Origin: Voacanga thouarsii
Taxonomy: Eukaryota > Streptophyta > Magnoliopsida > Gentianales > Apocynaceae
Assembly: GCA_026120185.1 (NCBI GenBank)
Contig: JANUWF010001281.1
Coordinates: 2,026,501 to 2,090,500 of the forward strand
Direction: 5' to 3'
Length of the DNA stretch: 64,000 nucleotides
Shown piece after piece: positions 48,097 through 59,351 of the stretch (position 1 is the first letter of the stretch; every line of letters begins with the position of its first letter). A program made the translations under genes and the position numbers. The notes beneath the pieces were generated by a model that saw nothing but the letters and a program-made list of their open reading frames with translations, had not been told where the DNA came from and made no database searches.

Positions 48097-48500
48097 AGAC
48101 AATATTAGTAGTAAAAGTAGCTCTAATAATAAATTTTAATGACCATAGTGAATTTACTAGCACAAAAATTTATATATTCATACACATATAAATCCAATAA
48201 ATAACATGTTGATTTGCCCAAAAATAGACTTGTAAAAATAATTATCGCAACAAGTGTGAAACCCCAACTAAAACCAACCCTATAGTAAGGGGGTCGAGAT
48301 GCATATCATATTTTCTTGCATGCATAAATATATTTTTGAATGATTTTATGTGCTTTGGATTTGTGATTTATAGTTTAGAAGGCTCAATTGTGCTTATTGA
48401 GGAGGAAGGGCAAAATGGTAATTTTACTTGAAGTGAAAATAGGGAGATAGCTTGAGGATTAAATAGGAAAAAAAATATTTGGGAGAGAAAATAAGAACAA

Positions 48501-48570
48501 GAGTTGTTGTGGTTTAGTGGTTAGATCTTTGGAATTAATCTCTAAGGTCTTGAGTTCAAACCCCTCCCAA
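48501..48570 (+). other. tRNA-like module in LTR4
   Basis: TGGTTTAGTGG (A-box type, about 48509-48519) and GTTCAAACCCC (B-box type, about 48553-48563) at tRNA spacing, with a possible anticodon-like stem CTTTGG/CTAAGG between them. The acceptor stem is not evident. Confidence 0.6.
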
Positions 48571-49138
48571 TTAAGTTTTATCATGATTAAATTTTATTTT
48601 TATAGGGTAGGATATTTTCGGCCTTGCATGCCATGAGTAGAAGTAGGAGTGTTGTCCTAAGGGAGACTTGAAGGGAATGTCTTAATCCTACTCTTGTGCC
48701 CTATAAAAATTCTTAAGGGATTCATGCCCTTTTTGTTCCCTAGCTTATCTTAAATTATTCATCAATTAAGCTTGTTCAATTATCCAAATCCATATTTTAT
48801 TTCCAGAAAATTCCAGCAAGGTTCTCTGATCTTGGAATTTCGAAAATGTCTCCTTGAAGATAGAATGTTGACTAACAATAGGGAAAGAGTTAAGGAAGGT
48901 TCCCAAGAGAATTAATCTCCATGGTTAAACCTTCAAACTCCACTCTATAAGTGTTCATCTTCTTCATGTAGCAATCTGGATATTTTCCAGCTTCTTGGTC
49001 AGTTCAAATTTCAAAAACTTTAGCCTTTTTTTCTTACTCAAATGCTACCAGAAAAATAGCCAACTTGTTCAGCTTGAAGACTGAAATTATTGGCAAAAAA
49101 TTGGACCGCATAAGAGTTGTGCAAACTAGGAAAATTCC

Positions 49139-51173
49139 TGTTGGATTGTATGCCCTCTTAGACTAGGTTTCTGATGTAAAATTGAATTATTTAATAAAAG
49201 AATTTATTTTCAGAAATTGTTTGTGAATTTACTTTTTGTTTGTACACGATTTTCGTTTGGAACAGACCCATTGTGTTTAAATAAGTGATCCATGTGAATG
49301 GTGGTCTTTCACAATAAGGTATGGATCACGGGTTATTTAACACATAAACATTTGTTCTTAACCTATTGATGAGACTGGGAACCTCATCATGTTTAGGTTA
49401 TTATGTTATGAATTCCAAATGGGGAATAGCTTACCTTTAGCCAGTGGGTAGTCCACTCACTTCATGACATAAGCGTATTTCGAATACGTAGAACAGGACC
49501 AGTAGTAGTGGTTTCTCAAAGTACTATATGGTAGAAACCTAGACTACTACCGCTACAGCGTGGACTAGTACTCTACGACTTGAGTATGAGTTGGTGGTCT
49601 AGCGAAGTTGGAAGCATATACTTTGATTTGCTGTAGTTGAGGTTCTATCATAGGGCCAATATACTTGCATGTTGGGTATGTGAGACTAGTTAGTTAAGAC
49701 AGACTTATACAAGATAGTTTCGCACTATATCGCCCCTTGTGGTTGTCCGAATGGTCTAAATTATCCGGGGCCCCGGGAAACATGACTTGGATGTTTGCTT
49801 TAGGGTAGCTCCCTTGAAAGCGGAAATACTCCAGGAAGTCGTGGATCATTGGACTAGAAGCCTAAGGATGGTAGATGTCATTTAGAGGGTGTTAGTACAC
49901 TTCTTCCTCTCTAAATGTACGGCGATGTGTAGAGGGGTATTTTAGTCATTTCACCTGTAGGTCGGAGACTTTGCTAATGCAGCATTGTCCTTGGGGTCAA
50001 TATTTCCTTATGGTGATATTAGGAAATATTTAAAATGCAAAATACAGCTATTTATATAGCAGGGGTATTTTGGTCATTTTAGCAGCCAAGGCGATGTGTC
50101 TTTTTGGTCCTCGGGATAGCCCGTAAGTCCTAACTATTTTTGGGTTGAGGAATTGGTCTCAATTGAAGAGGATTTTATTTTATTTTATTTTGTTTTATTT
50201 TATTCAGGAAGTCTAATTTATTATTGGACTGGAATAAAATAAATAAATAAATAAATAAAATAGGAGTTGAGAGAAATTAATTATCTAGTTTATTTGGTTA
50301 ATTAATTATTCAGGGCCTAGGTCCAGTATGAATAATTAAGAAATTAACCTGGGCTTAAACTATGGGAAATAATTAATGTTTAATTATTTATTGGGTTATT
50401 TATATAGGCCCAATAAATAAATAATTAAAGATTAATTATTATGGTTCATTTGGGCTCATTAATTATTTATTGGGTTACTTATGTAAGCCCAGAAAATAAA
50501 TAATTAATATTTATTATTTTGGGCCTTTTGGGTCCAAGAAAAATAATAAATATTTATCTGGCCCAATAGCTTGGACCTTAAGGTTTTTTCCAGATACGGT
50601 TAAGAGGAGTTTAAGGTTAGGCCAAACTGTTTCTCAGGATAACATCCGAGTATTTTGAAATCCCGGGGAGATGTTTATCAGAGATTGAGAGACTTAGTTT
50701 AGGCTAAAAAACCTAAACAACTCTTTGAAAAGGAAAAACCCTAATTTTTCCTTTCCCAAGCCACTCACTCACGTGGTCTCTTTCTCTCCTCTCTCTCACG
50801 TTTTCTCCTACTTTGTTTTCTCCTTGGATTTTGCTAACCAATAGCAGGTAAACCAAGGAGAATTGAGACCCTTCCTCTTCACCATAGTGTTCACCGACTA
50901 GAGGCTAGGCTGAGGAATATCCCGAAAGCTGGAGAGCTATGCGTTAATGCAAACAAGACGAAGTCGAAGGCTAGCGGGTGTTCAACCGGAAGCTCTTTCA
51001 AGTGTGCAAAGCGAGGCGATTCCAGCCGTTCAATCTGTTCCTACGCAACCTAGGAGGGTCAAGGAACGCAAAGGTATTATCTCCACGCTTCCGCATGGCC
51101 TTTATGGCTCGTGTTTAATTTTTCTCTCTGTTTTTTTCCCGTCCATGGCTCCCTGTTTCTACATTTTCCATCA
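49139..51173 (+). mobile_element. Solo Copia LTR (C4) in LTR4, target duplication ATTCC
   Basis: 2035 bp, TGTTGG...CCATCA, flanked exactly by ATTCC (49134-49138, 51174-51178). Outside it the LTR4 sequence rejoins as AACTAGGAAAATTCC/TGGGCAATTTCGC. It belongs to the C0/C3 subfamily. A short open stretch at 50947-51100 (MQTRRSRRLAG) corresponds to the one in the C1 5' LTR near 6820-6960 and is part of the LTR, probably with no coding role. Confidence 0.92.
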
Positions 51174-52170
51174 ATTCCTGGGCAATTTCGCAGCTTGGTA
51201 GGCTAAAATCCAAGCTGTTTCTTCCACCGTTTAAACCAGAAATTTAACTCTGTCTTTCCTCCATAAAGAAGGCTGGAAACCAGCCTTAAAGGACCCTCCA
51301 ATACCCTTCAAACCTTCTGCAAGTCGGCTAGAACATTGCAGAAATATCTGCACAAAAATTCCAGCAAACCTCTTGAATGAACAAAAAAAAAAAAATTCCA
51401 GCCTTTCTCCCTTTTCAACCTTGTCTGAAACTTACTCCCATTTTTCTGTAAAACCAACCTTAGTCAGCCATGAACTGAACTTCATCACCTCCTCCATTGA
51501 TCTACACGAAATGAACACCATAGCCACTCCTTAAATCACTTCTTCAATCACTACAATCAAGCCTTCAATTGGAATTCAAAAATTCAACAAATTACTCCAT
51601 GAAACTCCTATGGATTAAGCCTCAACCAACTAGAAATTTCCTCCACCATTGCACTCCACATTTCAGCCACCCTATAGCTCCTTCAACCTCATTCATCTCA
51701 GCAAAACTTCAGCAAATTCCATCAACCAAGCCATTCTTACCATATTTTCTACCTTAGTTCACTCCCTAAATTACTCCTTTTGAATTTCAAACAACCAGCT
51801 TTCCCTCTTTTCCCTAATCTGAAAATTCAATCACAAGATTTCCTCTAGCCATTTGGCCAACCCCATTTAGCAAATTTCGTCCAGCTTCTCTCCATTCTCT
51901 TCAATTCTCCAAGAACACCAAGAACACACACCCCCACTCTCTAAGCCTAAGACCACTCTAAACACCTCCAATCTCTCCCAAAAAAACTCCAGATCATGTC
52001 TACTCACCTTTTAGAATCCATTTCTATACTTTATAATGTCAAACATTGAAAACAAAATTCTGCTCACGGATCAAAATCAGAATTTTTCTTGAAGATTCAA
52101 GAACTCTCTCAAGGTAACCAAGAACGATTATGTTCATCTTTTTTCCCCTTCAATCTTTAATATAATATAC

Positions 52171-52175
<5 letters not shown>

Positions 52176-52228
<53 letters not shown>

Positions 52229-52237
52229 TCTCTCTCG
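52176..52237. repeat. (CT)n microsatellite in LTR4
   Basis: About 31 CT units with one G interruption, at the position matching the (GA)n tracts of the minus-strand LTRs. Confidence 0.95.
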
Positions 52238-55200
52238 ATTGAAATGGTTGTTTCAACCATGGCCATTTTCTCTTTTTCCTTCTTGGTCGGATCAAGTCTT
52301 CCAAGCGTGTGGACTCTTTTGAGACTTCATCAAGGTAGTCATCATTCGAGTATGTCTATTTAACCCTCTCCTTAATTCTAAAATCATGTCTCTTGGATGT
52401 AGTTAGAAAAGGATGAAATATGATTGGAGATTAAGTATGTGTTTGTATGAAGGAGTTGGGATTGGAGCATGAGAATGTTTTGTCATGATTAAGTTTTATG
52501 ATATTTTTTAGTTGTTGCATGCTCTTCATGTCGTGAGTTAGTGTGAATGATTAAGCATGATAGATATTATGTCACCTTTGGTGAATAGGGTTTTATGTTC
52601 TTGTATTCTTGTTGAAGCCATGAATATGATTATGTTTAGTGAAGTTTAGATCATGTGATGATAGATATAGATTTAAGCCTTTATTCATGAATTGAATGAT
52701 TTTTTGATTGGTGTTAGAGTTTATGTTCATGATTATTGTTAGCAATAGGAGAATTATGATCATGACCTTGTTGATCCTAAGCTATTTAAATTAGCTAATT
52801 TTATTACATTAATAAAAATTAGAACTATGTTTTCTTCCTATAATTTTGAAAACCCTAGGAAGCGTTGGAATTGGATTGTTAAATGGAATATTGATAGTTT
52901 AGTTAAATAAATGATATCTTTTATTAAAAATAAAATATATAAATATTATATACAATAATAATATTAAATAAAGCCTTTTATATAAATAATCATAATAGGT
53001 AAAATATTAATCTTATAAGTCAGATGTTCATAAACACTATTAAAATTTATTTATTATCTTTTAATCAAAATATATTAAAATTTACTTATTAATAATTTTA
53101 TTTAGCAATTATTTTCTAACTATTAATTATTAATTAAGAGAATAGTAATAATTTATTATTTTAATATCATCTAGGACTTAGGACCTTCATCAAATAAACC
53201 TTAGTTTATTTTATTAATAACAAAGATTATATTTGAACATATAACTTATTAATAATTATTTCACAATCCCTAGTTATTTTATTATCAAGCTAGATTTATT
53301 TTATAAAATCCTTTTTATCATCTAGCCTTAAAGTTTGGGACATTAGAGTCATGATTGTAGTAAGTTGAACTAGGATTATTTATGGAAGCAAATTTGGCTT
53401 GAGTTTAATTATGGCTTGCGTTTACCTCAGGTGGGGTTAGGTCAGCTTTGGAAGATCTTTGAATTAGCTCAAGTAAGGGATCAGGTAAACTCCTGCATAA
53501 AACTTATTTGATGACAAAAGGTTACCATGGCAAGCCAAATGCGAAGTGTGTGAACAATCATTTTGTAAAGGCAATTAGTCAAACAAATTATTTGAAATTC
53601 AACAAGCAGTTTTACTCAAACACTAAACTCTTTTTAAAACCAACTTTGGCACAAACTTTAGAAACCCTTGATTGCCATTTCCAAGTAAAGCAATGTTTTA
53701 TCAATTTTCTCCCAAGTAGGATAAACAACTTTAAGTACTCAATAAGGGTAGGCTAGTAGTACTAGTTTTGAAGAGCAAGAACGAGTCTTCTAGCAGGAGG
53801 CCACCTCCAGAAGATGAACTCAACTTGGAGAAGCGACGGTACTACTTAGTCATGCCGGTCCGAGCTAGCAAGTTTCAGTCATGTGGACTATGTGTTGCCG
53901 GAGTGGACAACCGATTTGTTTGGGTGTAGGGAAGGAGGAGTATCGTATCCGGTAGGCTGTACACCTACCTTTTGTCAGTCTGTACAAAGTGTGGCATTCT
54001 GACTGTTATATGAACATGGGGCCTAACGTGTGATAACCCATGGCCGCACATTTGAGTGGTTGAGTTTATTGTGCACTTGTATGGTTTGAAAAGAGGAAAA
54101 TGCCACTCTTTATTTTAACCTTATTTATTGTTTGCCAGTAGTTTCTCTTATGAAATTTTACAACTCGCATACATGAACTGTTTTCCTGAACACTCAAAGC
54201 ACACACGGACTTACTGAGATTTTTATCTCATCACCTTTTATGCCATGTTTTCAGGGCGATCCTGCTATGGAGAACAGTAGCTAGAATGTTGCCTTCTTGA
54301 AGACTCTATGTTATTTAATTTATATGTTGCTTTGAGAGATGATAGTGAACAATTTATCTTGGATTTGTTCTTAAATTTTTGGGTTGTAATAAGTTTTTAA
54401 TTTCAAAGTATTATTTTATTTTTATTGTGTGACCAAGTTATAAAGACCCCTTGTCCTTTGGACGGGACGACATCCCCGACCCTGTTAGGCCTAGGTAGCG
54501 AGGTGTTACAACAAGGGTGTTACTATCTAACAATAATATTATCTACGGATTTATTGACAAAAATAACATCATGGAAGCATAATCAAATAATGGTGGTATA
54601 ATGTCCATTATTCATCACAAAAACCTTACTAGGGACATAAAGCCTTTAATCATAATGTAATAATGAGCATATAATGGTCCTAAAGTATAATCCATACTTC
54701 ATAAGTCTTAATATTCATTTCAATCTTCTTGTCTAAAATTTATTCCCTTCACCTACATACATAACTCCAACCTAACATTATTCAATCAACCTATTAATTC
54801 CATCATCTAAAAGCCTTGAGTTTGAAAATCTAAGAAGAAGGTCATGAAAGAAATACTTGTTTGATGATCATTGGAGTTGAAGATGTCGTCTTGTCCAACG
54901 AAGGTCCTTGAGTGGTTGAGGAGTCCTTCATTAATTGAAGTTTGTTCAAGAATGGCCACCAATGGTTCAGCTAAGAGAGAGAGAGTGTGTGTGTGTGATT
55001 AAGATGATAACGAAATGGTGGTGAAGAAGTGAAGAAGGATCAACGTGATTGAATTTACCTTCTTGATGTTCTTCTTGTTCTTGAACAAAAGCACGTTTAA
55101 TCCGAATGGAAGATCAACGTTTATTGTTTTAGTGTTATGGAGTGTGATATGGATAAGTATAGGTTGAATCCTAGTTTATTTGAGAGGTTTTGGAGTGATT

Positions 55201-56590
55201 TGGGATGAATAGAGGAGATTGAAGGTTGAGAAAGTTTAATGTGTGTTCTTGGTATTCCCAAGGAACACCAGAGAAAATTGAGAGAAAATGTTTTGTGTGT
55301 GCTTGGTGTATGATGGCTGAATGGCCTTGCTAGGGGAGGAGTTTCGATTATCCTAGGGGAAAAGAGAGAGAGTTCAGCTATTTTGAATTTTAAAGTGAGG
55401 AAAATGTGGAGATGTTTGAAGTAGAAGATTTGTTAATGGTGTTTTCTTCTTGAAGGTTTCTAGTCTTTCAATGGTGGGTGGCTAGTCTAGATTTGTATTG
55501 GTTGGAAAGTGAAAGATTTTCCCAGCTTTATTGCTGGCCCAAAATGGCTATACAAGAGAGGGAAAATTTCTGGTTTCTTCATCTGGCTAGATGAGAGTTT
55601 AAAGGAGTAAAAGCTGGAATTTAATTTTCAAGTTTGAAAAGTTTTGAATGGAGTGAAGTTAGGAGTGGTTTGAGGTGTGTTAATAGAGCTCTAATGGCCT
55701 TGGTAGATGAAGAGGACAAGATGTACAGTCCATGGCTTCAAGATGGCCAAAATGTTGAAGAGAATTGAGGAAGAAATTGGTTCTTGACTTTGCTAAGCAA
55801 GCTGGAAATATTCTGATTTTAGCTACAAGAATTCTTAGGATATGGAAAGATTTTTTTAGCAGAATTTTGAACAATTTTGAAATGGATTTGCAGCTAAAAC
55901 GTAGGAAGTTTTTGGAGGTCCATTAATGGTGGTTTTCTAGTCACCATCTTGGAGAAGAAGGAGGAAATTTTCAGGTGTTTTTGTTCATGAGTTAATGGCT
56001 CAACTTCCATGTCTAACTCTTGGTAGTTTGCTGGAAACTTTCTAGTTTGGTAAGTCTACTCTAGCTGTGAAATTCCAAGGCATTTTTCAGCTTTCATATT
56101 TACACAAAATTGTTGGTTGCTAGCATGAATTATATAGGCATATGTTACTAAAATATTTGGAAATCATTCAAGAAGAATTGCTGGAAAAATTCCAGATTTA
56201 AACCAAAACAAGAACAAGAAGAAAATGTCGTTCTTGGAAGAAAAGCTATGTTCATTTAATTAAAAACCACCTACCTATTTTTCTTCCTCTATATCGATCA
56301 TTTTCCTATCCCAAAAGATGAAAATTTCAAAAATTCCAGCCAAGATTTATCCAAGACATTTAATAAAAATTGAAAAGAATTAAAGAAATGGGAGTATGTT
56401 AAATTTAAATAGGTTAGGACAAGGATTGCTTAAATGATGGAGACCAAAACTCTTCTAGATTTTCTTTTAGGACAAGATCACATGGCTAGAACACTACCAT
56501 TGTGTCTTCCCTAAGACAACATTCCTAGCTTTAAGGAATGTAAGAAAAGAGAAAATCAAACATTGGTTAGGATAATTAAGAATAAAACTT

Positions 56591-56660
56591 TGGTGATGGG
56601 ATTTGAACTCAAGACATTAGAAATCAACCACAAAACTCTAACCACTTAACCATAATAACT
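56591..56660 (-). other. tRNA-like module in LTR3
   Basis: The clearest copy: TGGTTAAGTGG and GTTCAAATCCC on the minus strand, 33 bases apart, equal to the usual A-to-B box interval of a tRNA gene. Confidence 0.62.
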
Positions 56661-56900
56661 TTTATTCTTACTTTCCCAACCAAATTTTCTTCCTTTCTAA
56701 GTGTCAAGCCTTCTTCCTAATTTAACCTGAAGCAAAATTTTCTTTTTACCCTTACTACTCAACAAGTATAAATAAACCATATAACCCTTATATCACAATT
56801 CTAAGGCACACGAATTCTTCGAAGAAATATATTTTTATACAATATGATATGATATGCACCTCATCCCTCTAACTCTAGGGTAGGTTTAGGTGGGGTTTTA

Positions 56901-57078
56901 TTGGGCAAGCACATAGAGAGGAAGCATCACCTCATCTGGGAGTTCATCCAGAAACGGAAGATAGTGGTAGATCAGATTTTCTCTATCAACAATCGACGGA
57001 TCCCTTTACCAAGACTTTGACAGAAAAGGTATTTCACAGATACTTAGATGTCATAGGGATAGGTATTTATGGACTTTC
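56901..57078 (+). pseudogene. RNase H tail of Copia C1
   Basis: After LTR3 ends, Copia sequence resumes: HLIWEFIQKRKIVVDQIFS in one frame and DPFTKTLTEKVFHRYLDVIG in another, the phrases that close Copia pol. RNase H normally continues from the RT thumb present at 22562, but roughly 100 codons between the two pieces are absent. The PPT and 3' LTR follow at once. Confidence 0.82.
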
Positions 57079-57090
57079 TTAGCCTTTGTA

Positions 57091-57105
57091 GTGCAAGTGG
57101 GAGAT
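57091..57105 (+). other. Polypurine tract of Copia C1
   Basis: GTGCAAGTGGGAGAT, the common plant Copia PPT form, directly before the 3' LTR. Confidence 0.9.
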
Positions 57106-57818
57106 TTTTGAAAAGTATGCCCTCAAAGACTATGTATTCTGTAAGAATATATTGCAATAAAATATTTATTCATTTAATTTAGTTTATTTCTTATATTATT
57201 GCACGTTTAAAGGTTCAAGTATAACAAGTAATAGTATATGTATTGGGTTGTTCTTCCCAGTAAGGTATAGACCATAGGTACTTGTTATACAAATAAAATT
57301 AAATTCTTAGTCGTTTGATGGAATTGGACATTTCATCAAGGTAAGACTATTATGCAATGATTTTCAATGAGAAATGGTTTACCTTGAATCAGTGATTAGT
57401 TCACTCACATCATACGCATAAGTGTATTTCGAATATGTAGAATTGGACCAGTAGTAGTGGTCTTTCTTAAAGTACTATAATTATAGAGACAAGACTATTG
57501 TTGTTGCAGCATGGATGGATACTTTTATGAGTATGAGTTGGTGGTTTAGCGAAGCTAGGGTTTATATACTTTGATGTATGTTGGGTGAGATTTCTTTTGT
57601 GAGATCAATATTCTTTTATGTTAGGTGTATTTTTCTAGTTAGTTAAGACGAACTCATGTAAAAGAGTTTTTATGCTTCATTTAGTGAGGTTTAATCACCA
57701 CCTTATGATTGTCTAGAAAAATCTAAATAAACCAGGGCCTTGGGAACGTGACTCTAGAATGTGTACTTTTGGGTAGCATCCAGTGATAAGAAAGTACATT
57801 CAAGTTAATCATGGATTA

Positions 57819-59333
57819 TGATAGGGACTAAAATCACTATTATTTTTCTAGTTATTGGAGGTTGTTTTAAGATACATTTGTTGTAATAACTAGGCATATT
57901 CCTTCTTATTTGACATTTTACTTGTAAAAAGTGTTTTTGGCAAATGTGTAGATTTGAGTTAAAATCGAGCAGAAAGTGCACAATTCCAGAATGTACCTAG
58001 TGCCAAGCCCAGCTAAGGGACCAGGCACTGGGTCCATTCTAGTCCAAGAGAGAAATTTGATCCAAGATTCAGGGGAAAAACCAGAACAGACCTGGCACCT
58101 TGTTTGGCAAGTGTACCTGGTGCCGGGTCCATTTTGTCTACACACAAAAAACAGAGCCAAACTCCAGGGGAAGAACATAGTGCACTGGGGCCAAGAGGCC
58201 CAACTGTACCCGATGCCAGGTATGCTCTAGAGGGTGAATATTCTGTGCACGAAATTAGGAATTGTCTAATGATTTTGGTATTTTTCGAATCCTACTCAGC
58301 TAAGACTTCCTAACCTACAAATTTAGCATCCAAGAGGTCTATAAAGGCACAAGAAAACACAAAGATTTTGATTTATACCTAGAGAGAGGTGGATCCAAGA
58401 GTAAAAAATTCCCAATCACTCATTGAAGGAGGACTTCCCCCAATCAAGGAGGATTGTTCAAGAAAGTCTTCATGGGTGAAGAAAGAGGCTTGTCTATGAA
58501 TGTTTTCTTTTATCTTTGTTTTCTTTTCCTTTAAAAATAATGTATTTAATATTTTTATTATAATTTAACATTATTTTGGAATTCATAATTTTGTGTTGAT
58601 TTAGTTATTTGACCAATTCTTTGCCATCTTTGGTGTTTGATTACTTGATATCATTGGTTATTAATGCGAGTTCTTCTAATTGACTTGAGACGATGATGTT
58701 AGAAGTTTCATTGCATTGATTTCGTATTTGTCTAATCTTGATGGACTTGAGCGACGAAGTTAGGATTATAGGACTAAGTAATTGAAGATTAGTTGATTTT
58801 ACCTCGAGCAAAGGGTTATTAGCTAATTTCATGTTTATAAGGAATTGAGCTTAATGCATGTTTTGGTTATGTTAGCTTGATTGGAAAATCTGTGAATTTA
58901 ATCAAAATATAGGATTCCATGGATTGGAAAACGAAGTGAGATTTATTTAAGTAGATTCATGACTTGTAAAACGATTGAATTTTACTTTATATTCCCTCAT
59001 GATGCCAAGATGATAATTACTTGAAAAAAATGCTAGTTGGTTCATTATCATGTTTTCTAGGATAATTGTCTAAATTGCATAAATCTACATTCTTGAGTTG
59101 TATATATATTTTTATTTTTTTATTATTTTCTCATTTTATTTATGTTGGTTAAACAATGAATGAAAAGTAATTAGTGTGTACTTATTCCTTTGAGGATCGA
59201 TACTCGTTGATTTCCTATACTATACTTGCGATGACTATACTTGCTCGTATGCATATTTTCGGATTAATGTTTTAATTAAAACTTTACTAGGGGATGGACT
59301 TAAATTTGATAATTTTTATACATCCAAAATTTA
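57819..59333 (+). mobile_element. 5' LTR of G5
   Basis: 1515 bp; TATA box CTATAAAGG at 58339-58347. Upstream of it, 57995-58225, several ACCTGGTGCCGGGTCC-type motifs. The last bases (CGCATCA in the 3' LTR) are missing just before the PBS. Confidence 0.88.
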
Positions 59334-59351
59334 TGGTGCCGTTATTAGGGA
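59334..59351 (+). other. Primer-binding site of G5 (TGGCGCC type, decayed)
   Basis: TGGTGCCGTTATTAGGGA, similar to the TGGCGCCGTT site of G1 with a C to T change. Confidence 0.75.

Larger units (their letters stand above)
48255..54510 (+). mobile_element. Solo chromovirus LTR (LTR4), target duplication ACAAG
   Basis: It starts TGTGAAACCCC and ends GAGGTGTTACA, flanked exactly by ACAAG (48250-48254, 54511-54515). It lies in LTR3 in the opposite orientation. Without solo LTR C4 it is about 4.2 kb. Content and order mirror LTR1-3: tRNA-like module (48501-48570), (CT)n tract (52176-52237), AT-rich block (52780-53330), then GCCACACTT-type words near 53990. It is the best-preserved pair of ends for this family here. 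Confidence 0.92.
22563..56900 (-). mobile_element. Chromovirus complex: LTR1-internal-LTR2-internal-LTR3
   Basis: Three LTRs of one Gypsy chromovirus family (22563-28855, 35062-39231, 42524-56900) alternate with two internal regions (28856-35061 and 39232-42523), all on the minus strand. After removing guests each LTR is about 4.2-4.5 kb; LTR2 lacks about 300 bp at its 3' end. Both internal regions have a PPT next to the LTR and a C-terminal chromodomain; the second also keeps a PBS. Lineage is probably Tekay/Del-like, from the chromodomain and initiator-Met PBS. The outer flanks show no target duplication. The complex probably arose by recombination between related copies. Confidence 0.8.
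42524..56900 (-). mobile_element. Chromovirus LTR3, containing G6 and LTR4
   Basis: On the + strand it starts TATAATACCCCCACTACC and ends TTAGGTGGGGTTTTA. Subtracting G6 (43495-47142) and LTR4 (48255-54510) with their duplications leaves about 4.46 kb. Sequence on each side of both insertions rejoins to match LTR2, for example TAGTCTAC/TTATTGAGTACTCAAC. It also has a duplication of about 197 bp (from 43087 and 43284), a (TAA)n tract (48057-48093), a short (GA)n(GT)n tract (54973-54997) and a tRNA-like module (56591-56660). The right edge lacks the final CA, and Copia C1 resumes at 56901. Confidence 0.83.

Noticed and set aside
48501..48570. Functional tRNA gene
   Set aside because: A and B boxes are present, but no complete acceptor or T stem can be formed by eye, and the sequence is part of a repeated LTR.
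51569..51757. Frame of 62 codons within LTR4, and others at 53508-53756 and 32651-32842
   Set aside because: No recognisable domain; they sit inside LTRs or antisense to RNase H.
57918..58313. Overlapping frames on both strands, repeated at 62269-62592
   Set aside because: They duplicate because they lie in the two LTRs of G5; not conserved in frame between the two copies.
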